From Bordetella sp. LUAb4 (GTDB taxonomy: Bacteria > Pseudomonadota > Gammaproteobacteria > Burkholderiales > Burkholderiaceae_B), in the NCBI RefSeq assembly GCF_021325795.1, contig NZ_JAHPZX010000002.1, forward strand, positions 186,001 to 250,000: a DNA stretch of 64,000 nucleotides, in the 5' to 3' direction. How positions within the stretch are numbered: position 1 is the first letter of the stretch; every line of letters starts with the position of its first letter. The translations under genes and the position numbers were made by a program. Below are positions 26,583-36,056 of this stretch, piece after piece. The notes under the pieces are model-generated. The model was given only the letters and a program-made list of their open reading frames with translations. It searched no databases and was not told the DNA's origin.

Positions 26583-27878
26583 TCAGTTCGCCGGCGTGCA
26601 GACCGCGGGATCCTTGACGTAGTCGACCGCGACATGGCCATTGTCCAGCAAGGTGATGTACGGGCAGTGCATCGGCTTGCCTTTGACGTCGACGGTATCC
26701 ATGGTCGCCTTCTCCGAATACTCATGGGAGATGCTGCCCGTCCTGGTGTCGCGCAGATAGATTTCCATGCTGACCCGCTCCAGCGGCGACGGCAGCGTCG
26801 TTTCGCAGTCCGCGGTATCGCGCAGCAGCAGCTTGTCGCCGGCATTCCACGTCACGTCCGGATATTCGACATGGCCATTGCGGTAGGCCGGCATCACGTA
26901 GCAATAACGGATCTTGCCCTTGACCTTCACCGGCATGAAGAAGCTCTCGCCCTGCTCGACCTGGACCAGTTTCTTGCCTTGCCACTTGGCGGTGGTAACG
27001 AAGTGGTCGCAGCAGCCGTTGCGCTGGAAATCCCACACCAGCTTGTTGGCGGCGTCGAAGTTGGGCGAGGTCATGTCTTCCATGGACGCCGTGACGTCGT
27101 CGAACCTGCCCGTGCCAGGATCGTAGAGCCAAGCGCTGGTGGGAATATTGGGACCCGCGGGCAGGAATTGGGCCAGCGTCAGGTCTGGCCAACCATCGAA
27201 ATTGATGTCGCTGGTCTCCGGCACGAAGATGCGGCATGTGCCGCGCGAATCGGCGGGCAGCGCCTGCACCAGCTTACCGTCCTTGTACAGCCGGACCTCG
27301 GTCACCGACGGCACGTCCGTCGCGCAAGTGTCCGAGGGATCGGGCATGCGGTCCGCGACCAGGCGGACTTCATAAGGGAAGGCATGCGTGCCCGGCGCGA
27401 CGCTCAAGGCCAGGGGGAAACTGCGCTTGCCATCCGGGCTGGTCCACGTTCCTGTCCAGCCGGAGGCCGTGGGCCGCAACGCCCAGCGACCGGTCACCGG
27501 TTTGTCTTTACCGGCGGCGGTCTGGTCGTATTCCTGTATCGCCAAGTCGCCGCCCTCGGCCTGCACGGAGCCGTCCAGCCGCAGCTTGAGTATCTTGTCG
27601 CCACTGCAAGGCTCGTAGCAATAGTTGCCGGATATCTTGTCGGCCACCCGTTGCAGGCTGACTTGAACGTTGCGGTTGGCGATCTTGCCGCTATACGAGG
27701 CAGTCCAGGCCGGGAACTCGACGGTGGCGGCACTGGACGTCGCGGCATGGGCAACCGGCCCCGCCAGCAAGACAGTGACGGGAACGGTGGTCAACAGCAT
27801 CGACTTGAAGTAACGAAGGACGCGGCGGATGGGGTCCAAGCCACGCCAGGCATGGCGAAGAAAGATCGGGTTGCTCAT
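26583..27878 (-). CDS. Secreted protein of XAC2610-like type
   Basis: The product has 431 aa from the ATG at 27878. A membrane-type signal with cleavage near GPVAHAATSS lies around residues 27-48. The mature part holds a beta domain (ASYSGKIANRNVQVSLQRVA, ISGNYCYEPCSGD) followed by an FG-GAP/EF-like calcium loop (DINFDGWPDL) and YDPGTGRFD, which resembles XAC2610-related proteins. Eight or more Cys suggest disulfides. It is flanked by convergent and tandem genes without obvious partnership. The function is unknown; the family label rests on motif memory only. Confidence 0.68.
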   Translation of the reverse strand: MSNPIFLRHAWRGLDPIRRVLRYFKSMLLTTVPVTVLLAGPVAHAATSSAATVEFPAWTASYSGKIANRNVQVSLQRVADKISGNYCYEPCSGDKILKLRLDGSVQAEGGDLAIQEYDQTAAGKDKPVTGRWALRPTASGWTGTWTSPDGKRSFPLALSVAPGTHAFPYEVRLVADRMPDPSDTCATDVPSVTEVRLYKDGKLVQALPADSRGTCRIFVPETSDINFDGWPDLTLAQFLPAGPNIPTSAWLYDPGTGRFDDVTASMEDMTSPNFDAANKLVWDFQRNGCCDHFVTTAKWQGKKLVQVEQGESFFMPVKVKGKIRYCYVMPAYRNGHVEYPDVTWNAGDKLLLRDTADCETTLPSPLERVSMEIYLRDTRTGSISHEYSEKATMDTVDVKGKPMHCPYITLLDNGHVAVDYVKDPAVCTPAN

Positions 27879-28017
27879 GGTGATTCTTGTCGTTGTGGTT
27901 GAGCATGGGGATATATCACGCCGCGATGACGGAGAGTCCGACAAATTGTCAGCGACGCCAGGGATGGGCGCATTATGTCGGGCGCGGCCTGCCCACGACA
28001 GGATCAGAGGCCAGGAA

Positions 28018-28048
28018 TGCAAACGGGCGCCCGGGTCTGGCGCCCGTT
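28018..28048 (-). terminator. Probable terminator after a Bug gene
   Basis: On the minus strand ACGGGCGCC (28047-28039) pairs with GGCGCCCGT (28031-28023), followed by a short T-rich stretch. It lies 13 bases after the stop of the Bug gene at 28061. Confidence 0.55.
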
Positions 28049-28060
28049 GCAGCTCACTGC

Positions 28061-29041
28061 TTACTTCTTCGCGTCGGGCTTCAGGATGTCATGCCATTTC
28101 TGCGTCTGGTCGGCGATGAACACCTTGAAATCGGCCGGGCTGTTGCCGCCCGCATCCGCGCCGATCGTCTCCAGGATCTTCTTCATCTTCGGATCCTGCA
28201 GGATTTGCAGAACGTCCTGGTACAGCGTCTTCTGCACGTCGGCGGGTGTGCCGGCCGGCACCATCAAGCCATACCAGGTGGCGAAGGTATAGCCCGGCAG
28301 GCCCGCCTGGTCGATGGCCGGGATGCCCGGGAAGAAGCTGCTGGGCTTCTCGCTGCTGACACCCAAAGCACGCACGGTGCCGGCGCGGATCTGCGCGATG
28401 GCGGAGCCACTGGTTTCCAGCGCCATCTGGATCTGGCCGGACATCAGATCCGCCATCATCGGCGCGCCACCCTTGTAGGGCACGTGCGAAATGTCGATCT
28501 TGGCCATGGAACGAAACAGCTCGCCCGCCAGGTGCTCGGTGCTGCCGATGCCGGCCGAACCGAAATTCAGTTTGCCCGGGTTCTTCTTGGCGTAGTCGAT
28601 CAACTCCGGCACGGTCTTCACCGGCAGATTGTTGTTGACGATCAGCAGATTGGGCGAGGACGCGACGATGGTGATCGGCGCGAAGTCTTTCTGGAAATCG
28701 TAGGTGAGCTTGTCGTAGGTCGACGGTGCGATGGTATGCGCGATGGTCGCCAGGAACAGCGTGTAGCCGTCGGGCTGGGCACGCGCGACGTAGGCGGCGC
28801 CGATGGTGCCGCCGGCCCCCGCGCGGTTATCCACGATGACCGGCTGCTTGAGCTTTTCACTGAGCATCTGCGCCAGCGGACGGCCCACCATGTCGGTGGT
28901 GCCACCGGGGGGAAAGGGAATGACCAGGGTGATGGGTTTGTCGGGCCAGGCGGCCTGGGCACTGGCCGCGGCGGCACAAAGCAGACCCGTGGCCAACAGC
29001 TTCGTCAGCGGCGAGGCTGCGGGCGATATGCCGAATTTCAT
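28061..29041 (-). CDS. Bug/TctC-family periplasmic binding protein
   Basis: The product has 326 aa from the ATG at 29041, with AGAGGAGT eight bases upstream. The signal peptide ends near ASAQAAWPDKPI. The family motifs are present: ITLVIPFPPGGTTDMVGRPL, VDNRAGAGGTIGAAYVARAQ, PDGYTLFLATIAH, VPYKGGAPMMADLMSGQ. It is monocistronic with its own terminator. Nothing adjacent indicates the ligand; Bug proteins bind small carboxylates or amides. Confidence 0.93.
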   Translation of the reverse strand: MKFGISPAASPLTKLLATGLLCAAAASAQAAWPDKPITLVIPFPPGGTTDMVGRPLAQMLSEKLKQPVIVDNRAGAGGTIGAAYVARAQPDGYTLFLATIAHTIAPSTYDKLTYDFQKDFAPITIVASSPNLLIVNNNLPVKTVPELIDYAKKNPGKLNFGSAGIGSTEHLAGELFRSMAKIDISHVPYKGGAPMMADLMSGQIQMALETSGSAIAQIRAGTVRALGVSSEKPSSFFPGIPAIDQAGLPGYTFATWYGLMVPAGTPADVQKTLYQDVLQILQDPKMKKILETIGADAGGNSPADFKVFIADQTQKWHDILKPDAKK

Positions 29042-29246
29042 TTTTTGACTCCTCTAGCGGGGTACGCGATCGTCGATCGTTATTAGGACTTCCAACGGCT
29101 GTCCCGCCATTCAGGAAATCAAGTAGTACGCGAACCTGCGGGCGGATTGTATACCGTGGTGTGCGGATGGCATATCGCTCGGGAGGGCATGCCGCGCGCG
29201 GCTGGAGGTGGGGCAATGAATGGCCGGAGACACGAATGGCCGGAGA

Positions 29247-29279
29247 CAAAAAAAACGGACCGCATAGATATGCGGCCCG
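29247..29279 (-). terminator. Intrinsic terminator of pckG
   Basis: On the minus strand CGGGCCGCATA pairs with TATGCGGTCCG (one mismatch) and is followed by TTTTTTTT. It is about 70 bases after the pckG stop. Confidence 0.85.
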
Positions 29280-29349
29280 CTCTGCCCTGCCTTTCATCGC
29301 CGCGGCGCTAGCGCCACGACGGGATCAAAGATCAACGCCCCCCATCGGC

Positions 29350-31206
29350 TCACGCCGACAGACGTTCCTCGATCTTCTTCTTGGTGCGCGGCAACTCAGC
29401 CGGCAGGCCTTGCTTGAGCTGCTCGAACAGCTCGGCGTGCAGTTCCAGTTCCTTCTGCCAGGCTTGCTTCTCCACCGAGCTCACCAGATCGAACTGTGCG
29501 CGGCTGAAATCCAGGCCCTTCCAGTCCAGGTCTTCATAACGCGGCGACACACCGAACACGTGTTCCTGACCCTCGGCCTTGCCTTCGATACGGCCCAGCA
29601 TCCACTTCAGCACGCGCATGTTCTCGCCGAAACCCGGCCACACGAACTTGCCGTCCGGACCCTTGCGGAACCAGTTGACGCAGTAGAAGCGCGGCAGCGT
29701 GGCGCCGGTCTTCTCCAGCTTCTGGCCCAGCTCCAGCCAGTGCTGGAAGTAGTCGCTCATGTTGTAGCCGCAGAACGGCAGCATGGCGAAGGGATCGCGG
29801 CGCACCACGCCTTGCTGGCCAGCGGCCGCGGCGGTGGTTTCCGAACCCATGGTGGCCGCCATGTAGACGCCCTCTTCCCAATTGCGCGCTTCGGTCACCA
29901 GCGGCACGGTGGTGGAGCGGCGGCCGCCGAAGATGAAGGCATCGATGATCACGCCTTCGGGGTTTTCCCATTCACCGTCGATGGACGGGCATTGCGAAGC
30001 CGGTGCGGTGAAGCGCGCGTTCGGATGCGCGGCCTTGCGGCCCGTTTCCTTGGCGATGGCCGGCGTCCAGTCCTGGCCTTGCCAGTCGATCAGGTGCGCG
30101 GGCACCTGCTCGGTCATGCCTTCCCACCAGACGTCGCCGTCATCGGTCAGCGCCACGTTGGTGAAGATGCAATTGGCGTTCAGGGTGGCCATGGCGTTGG
30201 GGTTGGTCTTCTCCCCCGTGCCCGGCGCAACGCCGAAATAGCCGGCTTCCGGATTGATCGCGTGCAGGCGGCCATCGGCGCTGGGCTTGATCCAGGCGAT
30301 GTCGTCACCAATGGTGGTGACCTTCCAGCCGTTCAGCCCTTCGGGCGGAATCAGCATGGCGAAGTTGGTCTTGCCGCACGCCGACGGGAACGCCGCCGCC
30401 ACGTGATGCTTGCGTCCTTCCGGCGTGGTCACGCCCAGAATCAGCATGTGTTCGGCCATCCAGCCTTCCTCGCGGCCCATGGTCGAAGCGATGCGCAGCG
30501 CAAAGCACTTCTTGCCGAGCAGGGCGTTGCCGCCGTAGCCGGAACCATAGCTCCAGATTTCGCGGGTGGCGGGGTAATGGACGATGTACTTGGTGGGGTT
30601 GCACGGCCAGGCCACGTCGGCTTCACCGGCGCCCAGCGGCTTGCCCACCGTGTGCACGCAAGGCACGAACTCGCCGTCCGCGCCCAGCACGTCGTAAACC
30701 TTCTTGCCCATGCGCGTCATGATGCGCATGCTGACCACCACATAGGGGCTGTCGGTCAGTTCGACGCCGATGTGGGCGATATTCGAACCCAGCGGGCCCA
30801 TCGAGAACGGCACCACATACAGTGTGCGGCCACGCATGCAGCCGTCGAACAGGCCGTTGAGCGTTGCGCGCATTTCAGCGGGGGCGGCCCAATTGTTGGT
30901 GGGACCGGCGTCCTCGGCCTTCTCGGTGCAGATGAAGGTGCGGTCTTCGACACGCGCGACATCGCCCGGATCGGACAGGGCCAGATAAGAATTGGGACGC
31001 TTTTGTTCGTTCAGCTTGCGCATCGTGCCCGCTTCAACCATCTGCGCACACAAGCGGTCGTTCTCTTCTTGAGAACCATCGCACCACACGACGCTGTCAG
31101 GTTTGGCGAGCGCCACGAACTCCGCCACCCAGTCGACCAGACGCTGATGCTTCACATAAGTTGGCACATTCAGCGCGGCCTGGGGGCCATCGAAGGGTCG
31201 GTTCAT
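29350..31206 (-). CDS. pckG: Phosphoenolpyruvate carboxykinase (GTP)
   Basis: The product has 618 aa from the ATG at 31206, with GGAG ten bases upstream; normal family length. It converts oxaloacetate and GTP to phosphoenolpyruvate, GDP and CO2, the entry step of gluconeogenesis. The nucleotide loop [13 protein letters not shown] carries the Cys in the P-loop that marks the GTP-type enzyme. Other family marks are [31 protein letters not shown] and [15 protein letters not shown] 14-bp perfect palindrome 44 bases upstream is a candidate regulatory site. Divergent from zntB. Confidence 0.97.
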   Translation of the reverse strand: MNRPFDGPQAALNVPTYVKHQRLVDWVAEFVALAKPDSVVWCDGSQEENDRLCAQMVEAGTMRKLNEQKRPNSYLALSDPGDVARVEDRTFICTEKAEDAGPTNNWAAPAEMRATLNGLFDGCMRGRTLYVVPFSMGPLGSNIAHIGVELTDSPYVVVSMRIMTRMGKKVYDVLGADGEFVPCVHTVGKPLGAGEADVAWPCNPTKYIVHYPATREIWSYGSGYGGNALLGKKCFALRIASTMGREEGWMAEHMLILGVTTPEGRKHHVAAAFPSACGKTNFAMLIPPEGLNGWKVTTIGDDIAWIKPSADGRLHAINPEAGYFGVAPGTGEKTNPNAMATLNANCIFTNVALTDDGDVWWEGMTEQVPAHLIDWQGQDWTPAIAKETGRKAAHPNARFTAPASQCPSIDGEWENPEGVIIDAFIFGGRRSTTVPLVTEARNWEEGVYMAATMGSETTAAAAGQQGVVRRDPFAMLPFCGYNMSDYFQHWLELGQKLEKTGATLPRFYCVNWFRKGPDGKFVWPGFGENMRVLKWMLGRIEGKAEGQEHVFGVSPRYEDLDWKGLDFSRAQFDLVSSVEKQAWQKELELHAELFEQLKQGLPAELPRTKKKIEERLSA

Positions 31207-31250
31207 AGGTCTCATCTCCAGTAGATTTGTTAATAGGCTGAAAACAGGGA

Positions 31251-31264
31251 CAGGCTTAAGCCTG
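31251..31264. promoter_or_regulatory. Perfect 14-bp palindrome upstream of pckG
   Basis: CAGGCTTAAGCCTG reads the same on both strands and starts 44 bases before the pckG ATG. The size and placement suit a dimeric repressor or catabolite-control site. The remaining ~300 bases to zntB show no further element that I can support. Confidence 0.45.
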
Positions 31265-31576
31265 AAATGAAAAATTGGGACCACCACGGCCGTTCGGGAC
31301 TTTCGGAGGCCGGTTCGACGTTTCGCCATGTGGATTAGACAGCCATCATACCCGCGCGACGCGCGGCGCCGTCAACCCGTCCTCATGGCCGAAACAGGGG
31401 AAACCCTGATACCCGGGCCGCCCGCCGAGCGGGCGTGCCCGCGAGGATAGACGTGATCAAGCAGGATCCAGGTGTCAATTTGGGGCAACTCGTCACGAAA
31501 TTGTCACCCGGCCAGGCTATTGGTGTCGGCGATGGACGCCACTCGGCGCACGAATTATTTCTGAAGATTGACCCGT

Positions 31577-32596
31577 ATGAATCTGCCCGCCGCCCAAAGC
31601 CGGCTGCTTTCCCTATCCGCCGGCCCGGGCGGATTGATATGCGCCTTCCGTTTCCAAGCCGATACGGCGCCGGCCCGGCTCAACTGGAATGAAGTCCAGA
31701 ACGCCCCGCCCGCGCAGTCCGGGGCTTTCCACTGGATACATGCCAAGACCGCGGACAGCCGCATCCAGGATTGGCTGGAACATGGCGCCGACGTGCCGCA
31801 GGAAGCCCGCGCATTCCTGGCCGGCCGCGATACCCGGCCCTGTCTGCACATGTCCGAGGATGGCGTGCACGGTCTGCTGGTGGACCTGAAGATGGACGCC
31901 GAGGCCGAGGACGCCGAAAAAGGCATCCTGCACTTCTTCATGAACGACGGCTTGCTGATCACCGTGCGCACGCGCGCGCTGCAATCCACCGACCGCCTGC
32001 GCCGGCGCGTCGAGGACGGGCGCGGCTACGGCTGCACCACGTCCCTGTTCGGCGACCTGCTGGAATGTCTGGCCGAAGGGTATGCGGCGCGCGTGGAAAT
32101 GCTGACCGACGAGGTCGACGACATCGAGGCATCGGTGTTGTCGGACCGGCGCGAGCGCGACCGTGGCGCGTTGAGCGCGGTGCGACGGCAGCTGGCCGAT
32201 CTGCGGCGCCAGATTCACCCGGAACGCCATATGTTGGGACGCCTGCCCGCCATGCGCCACGCCTGGGCCGAACCGGAGGCCCTGGATCATCTGGCCCAGG
32301 GTGTCGACACGCTCAGCCACCTGGCCGCCGCCATCGACGCGTTGTACGAACGCGCCAAGCTGTTGCAGGAAGAAATCGCGGCGCAGATGTCCGAAGAGAT
32401 GAACCGCAATCTGCTGGTGCTGTCCGTGCTGACCGCCATGCTGATGCCGGCCACCTTGCTGTCCGGGATATTCGGCATGAACGTGGCCGACCTGCCGGGC
32501 TTGCAGACGCCCGGCGCTTTCTGGTGGATCCTGGGCGGCATGGTGGCCTTGGGCGTGGGCACCTTGATGTTCCTGAAGCGGCTGCGCCTGTGGTGA
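31577..32596 (+). CDS. zntB: CorA-family zinc transporter ZntB
   Basis: The product has 339 aa from the ATG at 31577. A large cytoplasmic funnel domain with long helices (SERREL-like region VDTLSHLAAAIDALYERAK) is followed by two C-terminal membrane helices (LLVLSVLTAMLMPATLLSG and FWWILGGMVALGVGTLMFL) joined by GMNVADLPG. The GMN motif defines the CorA/ZntB superfamily, and the general shape and length fit ZntB, a proton-coupled zinc importer. A Mg/Co CorA role cannot be excluded from sequence alone. Confidence 0.87.
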   Translation: MNLPAAQSRLLSLSAGPGGLICAFRFQADTAPARLNWNEVQNAPPAQSGAFHWIHAKTADSRIQDWLEHGADVPQEARAFLAGRDTRPCLHMSEDGVHGLLVDLKMDAEAEDAEKGILHFFMNDGLLITVRTRALQSTDRLRRRVEDGRGYGCTTSLFGDLLECLAEGYAARVEMLTDEVDDIEASVLSDRRERDRGALSAVRRQLADLRRQIHPERHMLGRLPAMRHAWAEPEALDHLAQGVDTLSHLAAAIDALYERAKLLQEEIAAQMSEEMNRNLLVLSVLTAMLMPATLLSGIFGMNVADLPGLQTPGAFWWILGGMVALGVGTLMFLKRLRLW

Positions 32597-32709
32597 AGAG
32601 GCGGGAAGCCGCGGCGCCGCGAAGCGCGAGTGCTGCCGCTGGCGCTCCAGCCGCCAGCCGCATTCCCGAAGCACGTCGCCGATACAACTGACGGTGCCAA
32701 AGCGACGGC

Positions 32710-33687
32710 TTACTCCATCCGGATGTCTTCTTCCTTGATCAGGCGCTTGTTGCTCTCGAATTCGTTTTGTACCTGCTGCTTGAAAACCGCCCCGGTGCCG
32801 GTACCCGGCTGCAGATAGTATTTCTTCAGCATCTCCTGGTATTGCGGCGTGACGATGGCCTTGTCGATCGCGGCTTGCAGCGCTTGCGCGGTGGCGGGCG
32901 GCATGCCCGCCGGCGCGAACAGGCCGAAGTTGGAGAAGTACTGGATCTTGGGCAGCTTCAGCTCGGCCATCGTCGGCACGGTGGGCCACGCTTCCAGGCG
33001 CGTCGGCGCCATCACCGCCAACGGCTTCAACGCGCCCGAGGCGACATGGGGCAACAGCACGTCGGTGTTGAGCACCAGCAGGTCCACCACGCCCGACAAG
33101 CCATCCGGCAGCGCCTGGCTGCCGCCACGGTACGGCACCTGCATCATCTTGATGCCGGCCTGCTTGTTCACGGCGGCCATCCCCAGATGGGCCACCGAAC
33201 CCAGCCCCGGCACGGCGTAGGTGACCTTGCCCGGATTGGCTTTGGCGTAGGCCACCAGGCCAGCGAAATCATCGACCTTCAAGGCCTTGCTCGCGACGAT
33301 GGCCACCGGTCCCACACCCACGCTGGCGATCGGCACCAAGCTCTTCAAGGGATCGTAGGGGGTGCTGGTCAGGTTGGGATAGATGGTGATGGGGCTGGTC
33401 GACGCCAGCAGCAGCGTGTTGCCGTCGGGCTTGGCACGCGCGACGAAATCCGTGCCCAGGCTGGCGCCCGCGCCGGGCTTGTTCTCGACGATGACCGTGG
33501 CACCCGTGGCGCGCAGCGCCTCGCCCAGGCCACGCGCCAACGTATCGGCGGTACCGCCCGCGGTGTACGGCACGACCAGTGTGACCACCTTGCCCGGCCA
33601 GGCCGCCTGGGCTTGCGCTTGCGCCGTCGAAGCGCTTGCTGCCAGGGCGAAGGCGCCCAAGACTTTTCCCCACGTCATTTTTTTCAT
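32710..33687 (-). CDS. Bug/TctC-family binding protein paired with an M20 amidohydrolase
   Basis: The product has 325 aa from the ATG at 33687. The signal peptide ends near STAQAQAQAAWPG. The family motifs are VTLVVPYTAGGTADTLARGL, VENKPGAGASLGTDFVARAK, PDGNTLLLAST and VPYRGGSQALPDGLSG. The gene begins 70 bases after the stop of the amidohydrolase and is on the same strand, so the pair likely takes up and deacylates an N-acyl amino acid or related amide. Confidence 0.92.
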   Translation of the reverse strand: MKKMTWGKVLGAFALAASASTAQAQAQAAWPGKVVTLVVPYTAGGTADTLARGLGEALRATGATVIVENKPGAGASLGTDFVARAKPDGNTLLLASTSPITIYPNLTSTPYDPLKSLVPIASVGVGPVAIVASKALKVDDFAGLVAYAKANPGKVTYAVPGLGSVAHLGMAAVNKQAGIKMMQVPYRGGSQALPDGLSGVVDLLVLNTDVLLPHVASGALKPLAVMAPTRLEAWPTVPTMAELKLPKIQYFSNFGLFAPAGMPPATAQALQAAIDKAIVTPQYQEMLKKYYLQPGTGTGAVFKQQVQNEFESNKRLIKEEDIRME

Positions 33688-33757
33688 GGCTATCTGCAAA
33701 TAGAAGGATGGCACCCCGTGACCGGCGGCCACGGGGGGAATGCTCAGCGCGTGGCGT

Positions 33758-34936
33758 TCACGCGAGGTACCGCTGCACCAGCCGGATCCAATACGAGGCA
33801 CCGACGGGAATCAGGTTGTCATTGAAGTCATAGCTGCCGTTATGCAGGGCACACGGGCCCAGCCCGTGGCCGGCATGACGGTGTTCCCCCTCGCCCGCGC
33901 CCAGGAACACGTAGCAGCCGGGCTTGTCCTGCAGGAAAAACGCGAAGTCTTCGGAAGCCATGACCGGATCGACCACATGCGTGTTCTTTTCGCCGACGAC
34001 GTCGCGCATGACATCCAGGCAGAACTCGGTTTCGGCGCGCGAATTGATGAGAGCGGGATAGCGCCGCTCGAAATGGACTTCCGCCGAGCAGTCGTGCGCG
34101 GCGGCGATAGGGGCGGCCAATTCGTTCAGGCGGCGCTCGATGAGATCGACCACGTCGGCGCTGTAAGCCCGGATGGATCCGCCCAGCCAGCAAGTGCCGG
34201 GGATGATGTTGGTCGCATTGCCGCCGGCCTGCACCTGGGTGATCGAGATCACCGCAGCGTCGAGCGGGCGCTTGTTGCGCGTGAGGATGGTCTGGATGGC
34301 CGTGCCAATGGCGAACAAGGCTGGCACGGGGTCGGCGCAGTCCTGCGGCGCGGCCGCGTGGCCGCCACGGCCTTTCACCGTGATCTTGAAGGCATTGGCG
34401 GAAGCCATCAGCGGGCCGGCGCAGACGTTGAAGCTGCCCGCCGGCATGCCGGGCCAGTTATGGATGCCGAAGATGGCTTCGGCGGGGAAGCGTTCGAACA
34501 GGCCTTCTTTCATCATGGCGCGCGCGCCGGCCCCGCCGTTTTCTTCGGCGGGCTGGAACACGAAATACACCGTGCCGTCGAAACCGCCCGCCAGTTTCAA
34601 ATGGCGGGCCGCGGCCAACAACATGGCGGTATGGCCGTCATGGCCGCAGCCATGCATTTTTCCCGCAACCTGGGATCGGTGTTCGAAATCGTTGTCTTCC
34701 GGCATGGGCAGCGCGTCCATGTCAGCGCGCAGCATGATGGCCTTGTCCGACGTCCCGCATTTGAGGACACCCACTACCCCGGTTTTGGCGATGCCCGTAT
34801 GCACCTCGATGCCGCATTCCGCCAGGTAGTCCGCCACCACCTTGGCCGTGCGGACTTCTTCGTACGCCGTTTCAGGATGGGCGTGCAGGTCGCGGCGCAG
34901 AGCGACGATGTCTTCCAGATTGCCAAGTTCGATCAC
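33758..34936 (-). CDS. M20-family amidohydrolase (hippurate hydrolase/N-acyl-amino-acid hydrolase type)
   Basis: The start is GTG at 34936, with AGGAA five bases upstream, giving 392 aa, the usual length; no ATG fits. It begins at IELGNLEDIVALRRDLHAHPE, the canonical opening of this family. Metal-site motifs MHGCGHDGHTAML and FQPAEENGGAGARAMM are intact; the lid domain contains KGRGGHAAAPQDCADPV. The enzyme would cleave an N-acyl or amide bond in the cytoplasm using two metals. The adjacent Bug protein probably delivers the substrate. Confidence 0.92.
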   Translation of the reverse strand: MIELGNLEDIVALRRDLHAHPETAYEEVRTAKVVADYLAECGIEVHTGIAKTGVVGVLKCGTSDKAIMLRADMDALPMPEDNDFEHRSQVAGKMHGCGHDGHTAMLLAAARHLKLAGGFDGTVYFVFQPAEENGGAGARAMMKEGLFERFPAEAIFGIHNWPGMPAGSFNVCAGPLMASANAFKITVKGRGGHAAAPQDCADPVPALFAIGTAIQTILTRNKRPLDAAVISITQVQAGGNATNIIPGTCWLGGSIRAYSADVVDLIERRLNELAAPIAAAHDCSAEVHFERRYPALINSRAETEFCLDVMRDVVGEKNTHVVDPVMASEDFAFFLQDKPGCYVFLGAGEGEHRHAGHGLGPCALHNGSYDFNDNLIPVGASYWIRLVQRYLA

Positions 34937-35170
34937 TTCGATTCCTGAAGGTTGGGATTTAAATGTCCCTATTAATCGCAAGGAATTATCACACGCGCTT
35001 GACGCTGAGTTGAACGCTGTGCCGTCGGGGTTATCCCCTGGTTTCACGCGTGTTTCGCCTCTTCTGGCGTTTGCTATTACCCCGCGTTTGCGCTCAGGCA
35101 AGTGCACATGCCTGGCCGTTATTTGGGATCCCATCCCAGTCCCGGCGCGCATGGACCAGTAAAAAATCCA

Positions 35171-35235
35171 AAACGAAACAAAACGATCAATAGAAATGTT
35201 CTTTCATTTTCGTTTTTGTTGCTTTATGATCGTTT
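35171..35235. promoter_or_regulatory. Candidate GlpR operator ahead of glpR-glpD
   Basis: Two nested inverted repeats lie in an AT-rich stretch just before glpR: AAACGATCA (35181-35189) with TGATCGTTT (35227-35235), and AAACGAAA (35171-35178) with TTTTCGTTT (35207-35215). The TCGTTT/AACGA core resembles known GlpR half-sites. The innermost copy ends three bases before the ATG at 35238, so binding would also block translation initiation. Autoregulation is inferred. Confidence 0.6.
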
Positions 35236-35237
35236 AC

Positions 35238-36056
35238 ATGACACTGAATCCCCGCCAAGCTGCCCTCATCGACGCCGTCCGCGAAAGCGGCGCCGCGACG
35301 ATCGAAGTGCTCGCCCAGCGCTTCGGCGTCACGCTGCAAACCGTGCGGCGCGACGTCAATCTGCTGGCTCAAGCCGGCCTGCTGGCGCGCTTTCACGGCG
35401 GCGTGCGGATCGAGGCGTCGACCACCGAGAACATCGCCTACCAGCAGCGCCAGGCGCTGCACGCCGACGCCAAGCGCCGTATCGGCCTGGCCGTGGCGCG
35501 CCACATCCCGGAAGGCTGCTCGCTGATCCTGAATCTTGGGACCACCACCGAGGCCGTGGCGCGCGCGCTGACCCAGCACCGTGGCCTGCGTGTCATCACC
35601 AACAATTTGAACGTGGCCGACATCCTGTCCCCCAACCCGGACTGCGAAGTCATCATTGCCGGCGGCACGATGCGGCCGGGCGACCGCGGCATCATCGGTG
35701 AGGCCACGATCGAATTCATCCGCCGCTTCAAGGTGGATATCGGCGTCATCGGCATTTCCGGCCTCGAAGCCGACGGCACCTTGCGCGACTATGACCTGCG
35801 TGAAGTCAGCGTGGCGCGCGCCATCATGGCGCAGTCGCGCGAAGTCTGGCTTACCGCCGACAACAGCAAGTACCAACGTCAGGCCCTGGTGGAGCTGGCC
35901 AATATCTCCCAGGTCCACCGTTTCTATACCGACCAGCCCCCGCAAGCGCCGCTCGCGCGCGTGCTGAAACAGGCCGGCGTGCGCTGCGAAATCGCCAGCG
36001 CCCCGGCTGACGACACTGCCGCGGTGGCGGCCAACCCGCTTCCCGTCCTGCCATGA
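35238..36056 (+). CDS. glpR: DeoR-family glycerol-3-phosphate regulon repressor
   Basis: The product has 272 aa. The ATG at 35238 is preferred because MTLNPRQAALIDAVRESGAA aligns with the start of DeoR-family proteins; ATG 35226 is an alternative. The N-terminal winged helix is TIEVLAQRFGVTLQTVRRDV. The sugar-phosphate sensing domain has the phosphate loop LNLGTTTEAVA and later IAGGTMRPGDRGIIG and LTADNSKYQRQALV. It overlaps glpD by four bases (ATGA), so the two are translated together. It should repress glpD until glycerol 3-phosphate binds. Confidence 0.92.
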   Translation: MTLNPRQAALIDAVRESGAATIEVLAQRFGVTLQTVRRDVNLLAQAGLLARFHGGVRIEASTTENIAYQQRQALHADAKRRIGLAVARHIPEGCSLILNLGTTTEAVARALTQHRGLRVITNNLNVADILSPNPDCEVIIAGGTMRPGDRGIIGEATIEFIRRFKVDIGVIGISGLEADGTLRDYDLREVSVARAIMAQSREVWLTADNSKYQRQALVELANISQVHRFYTDQPPQAPLARVLKQAGVRCEIASAPADDTAAVAANPLPVLP

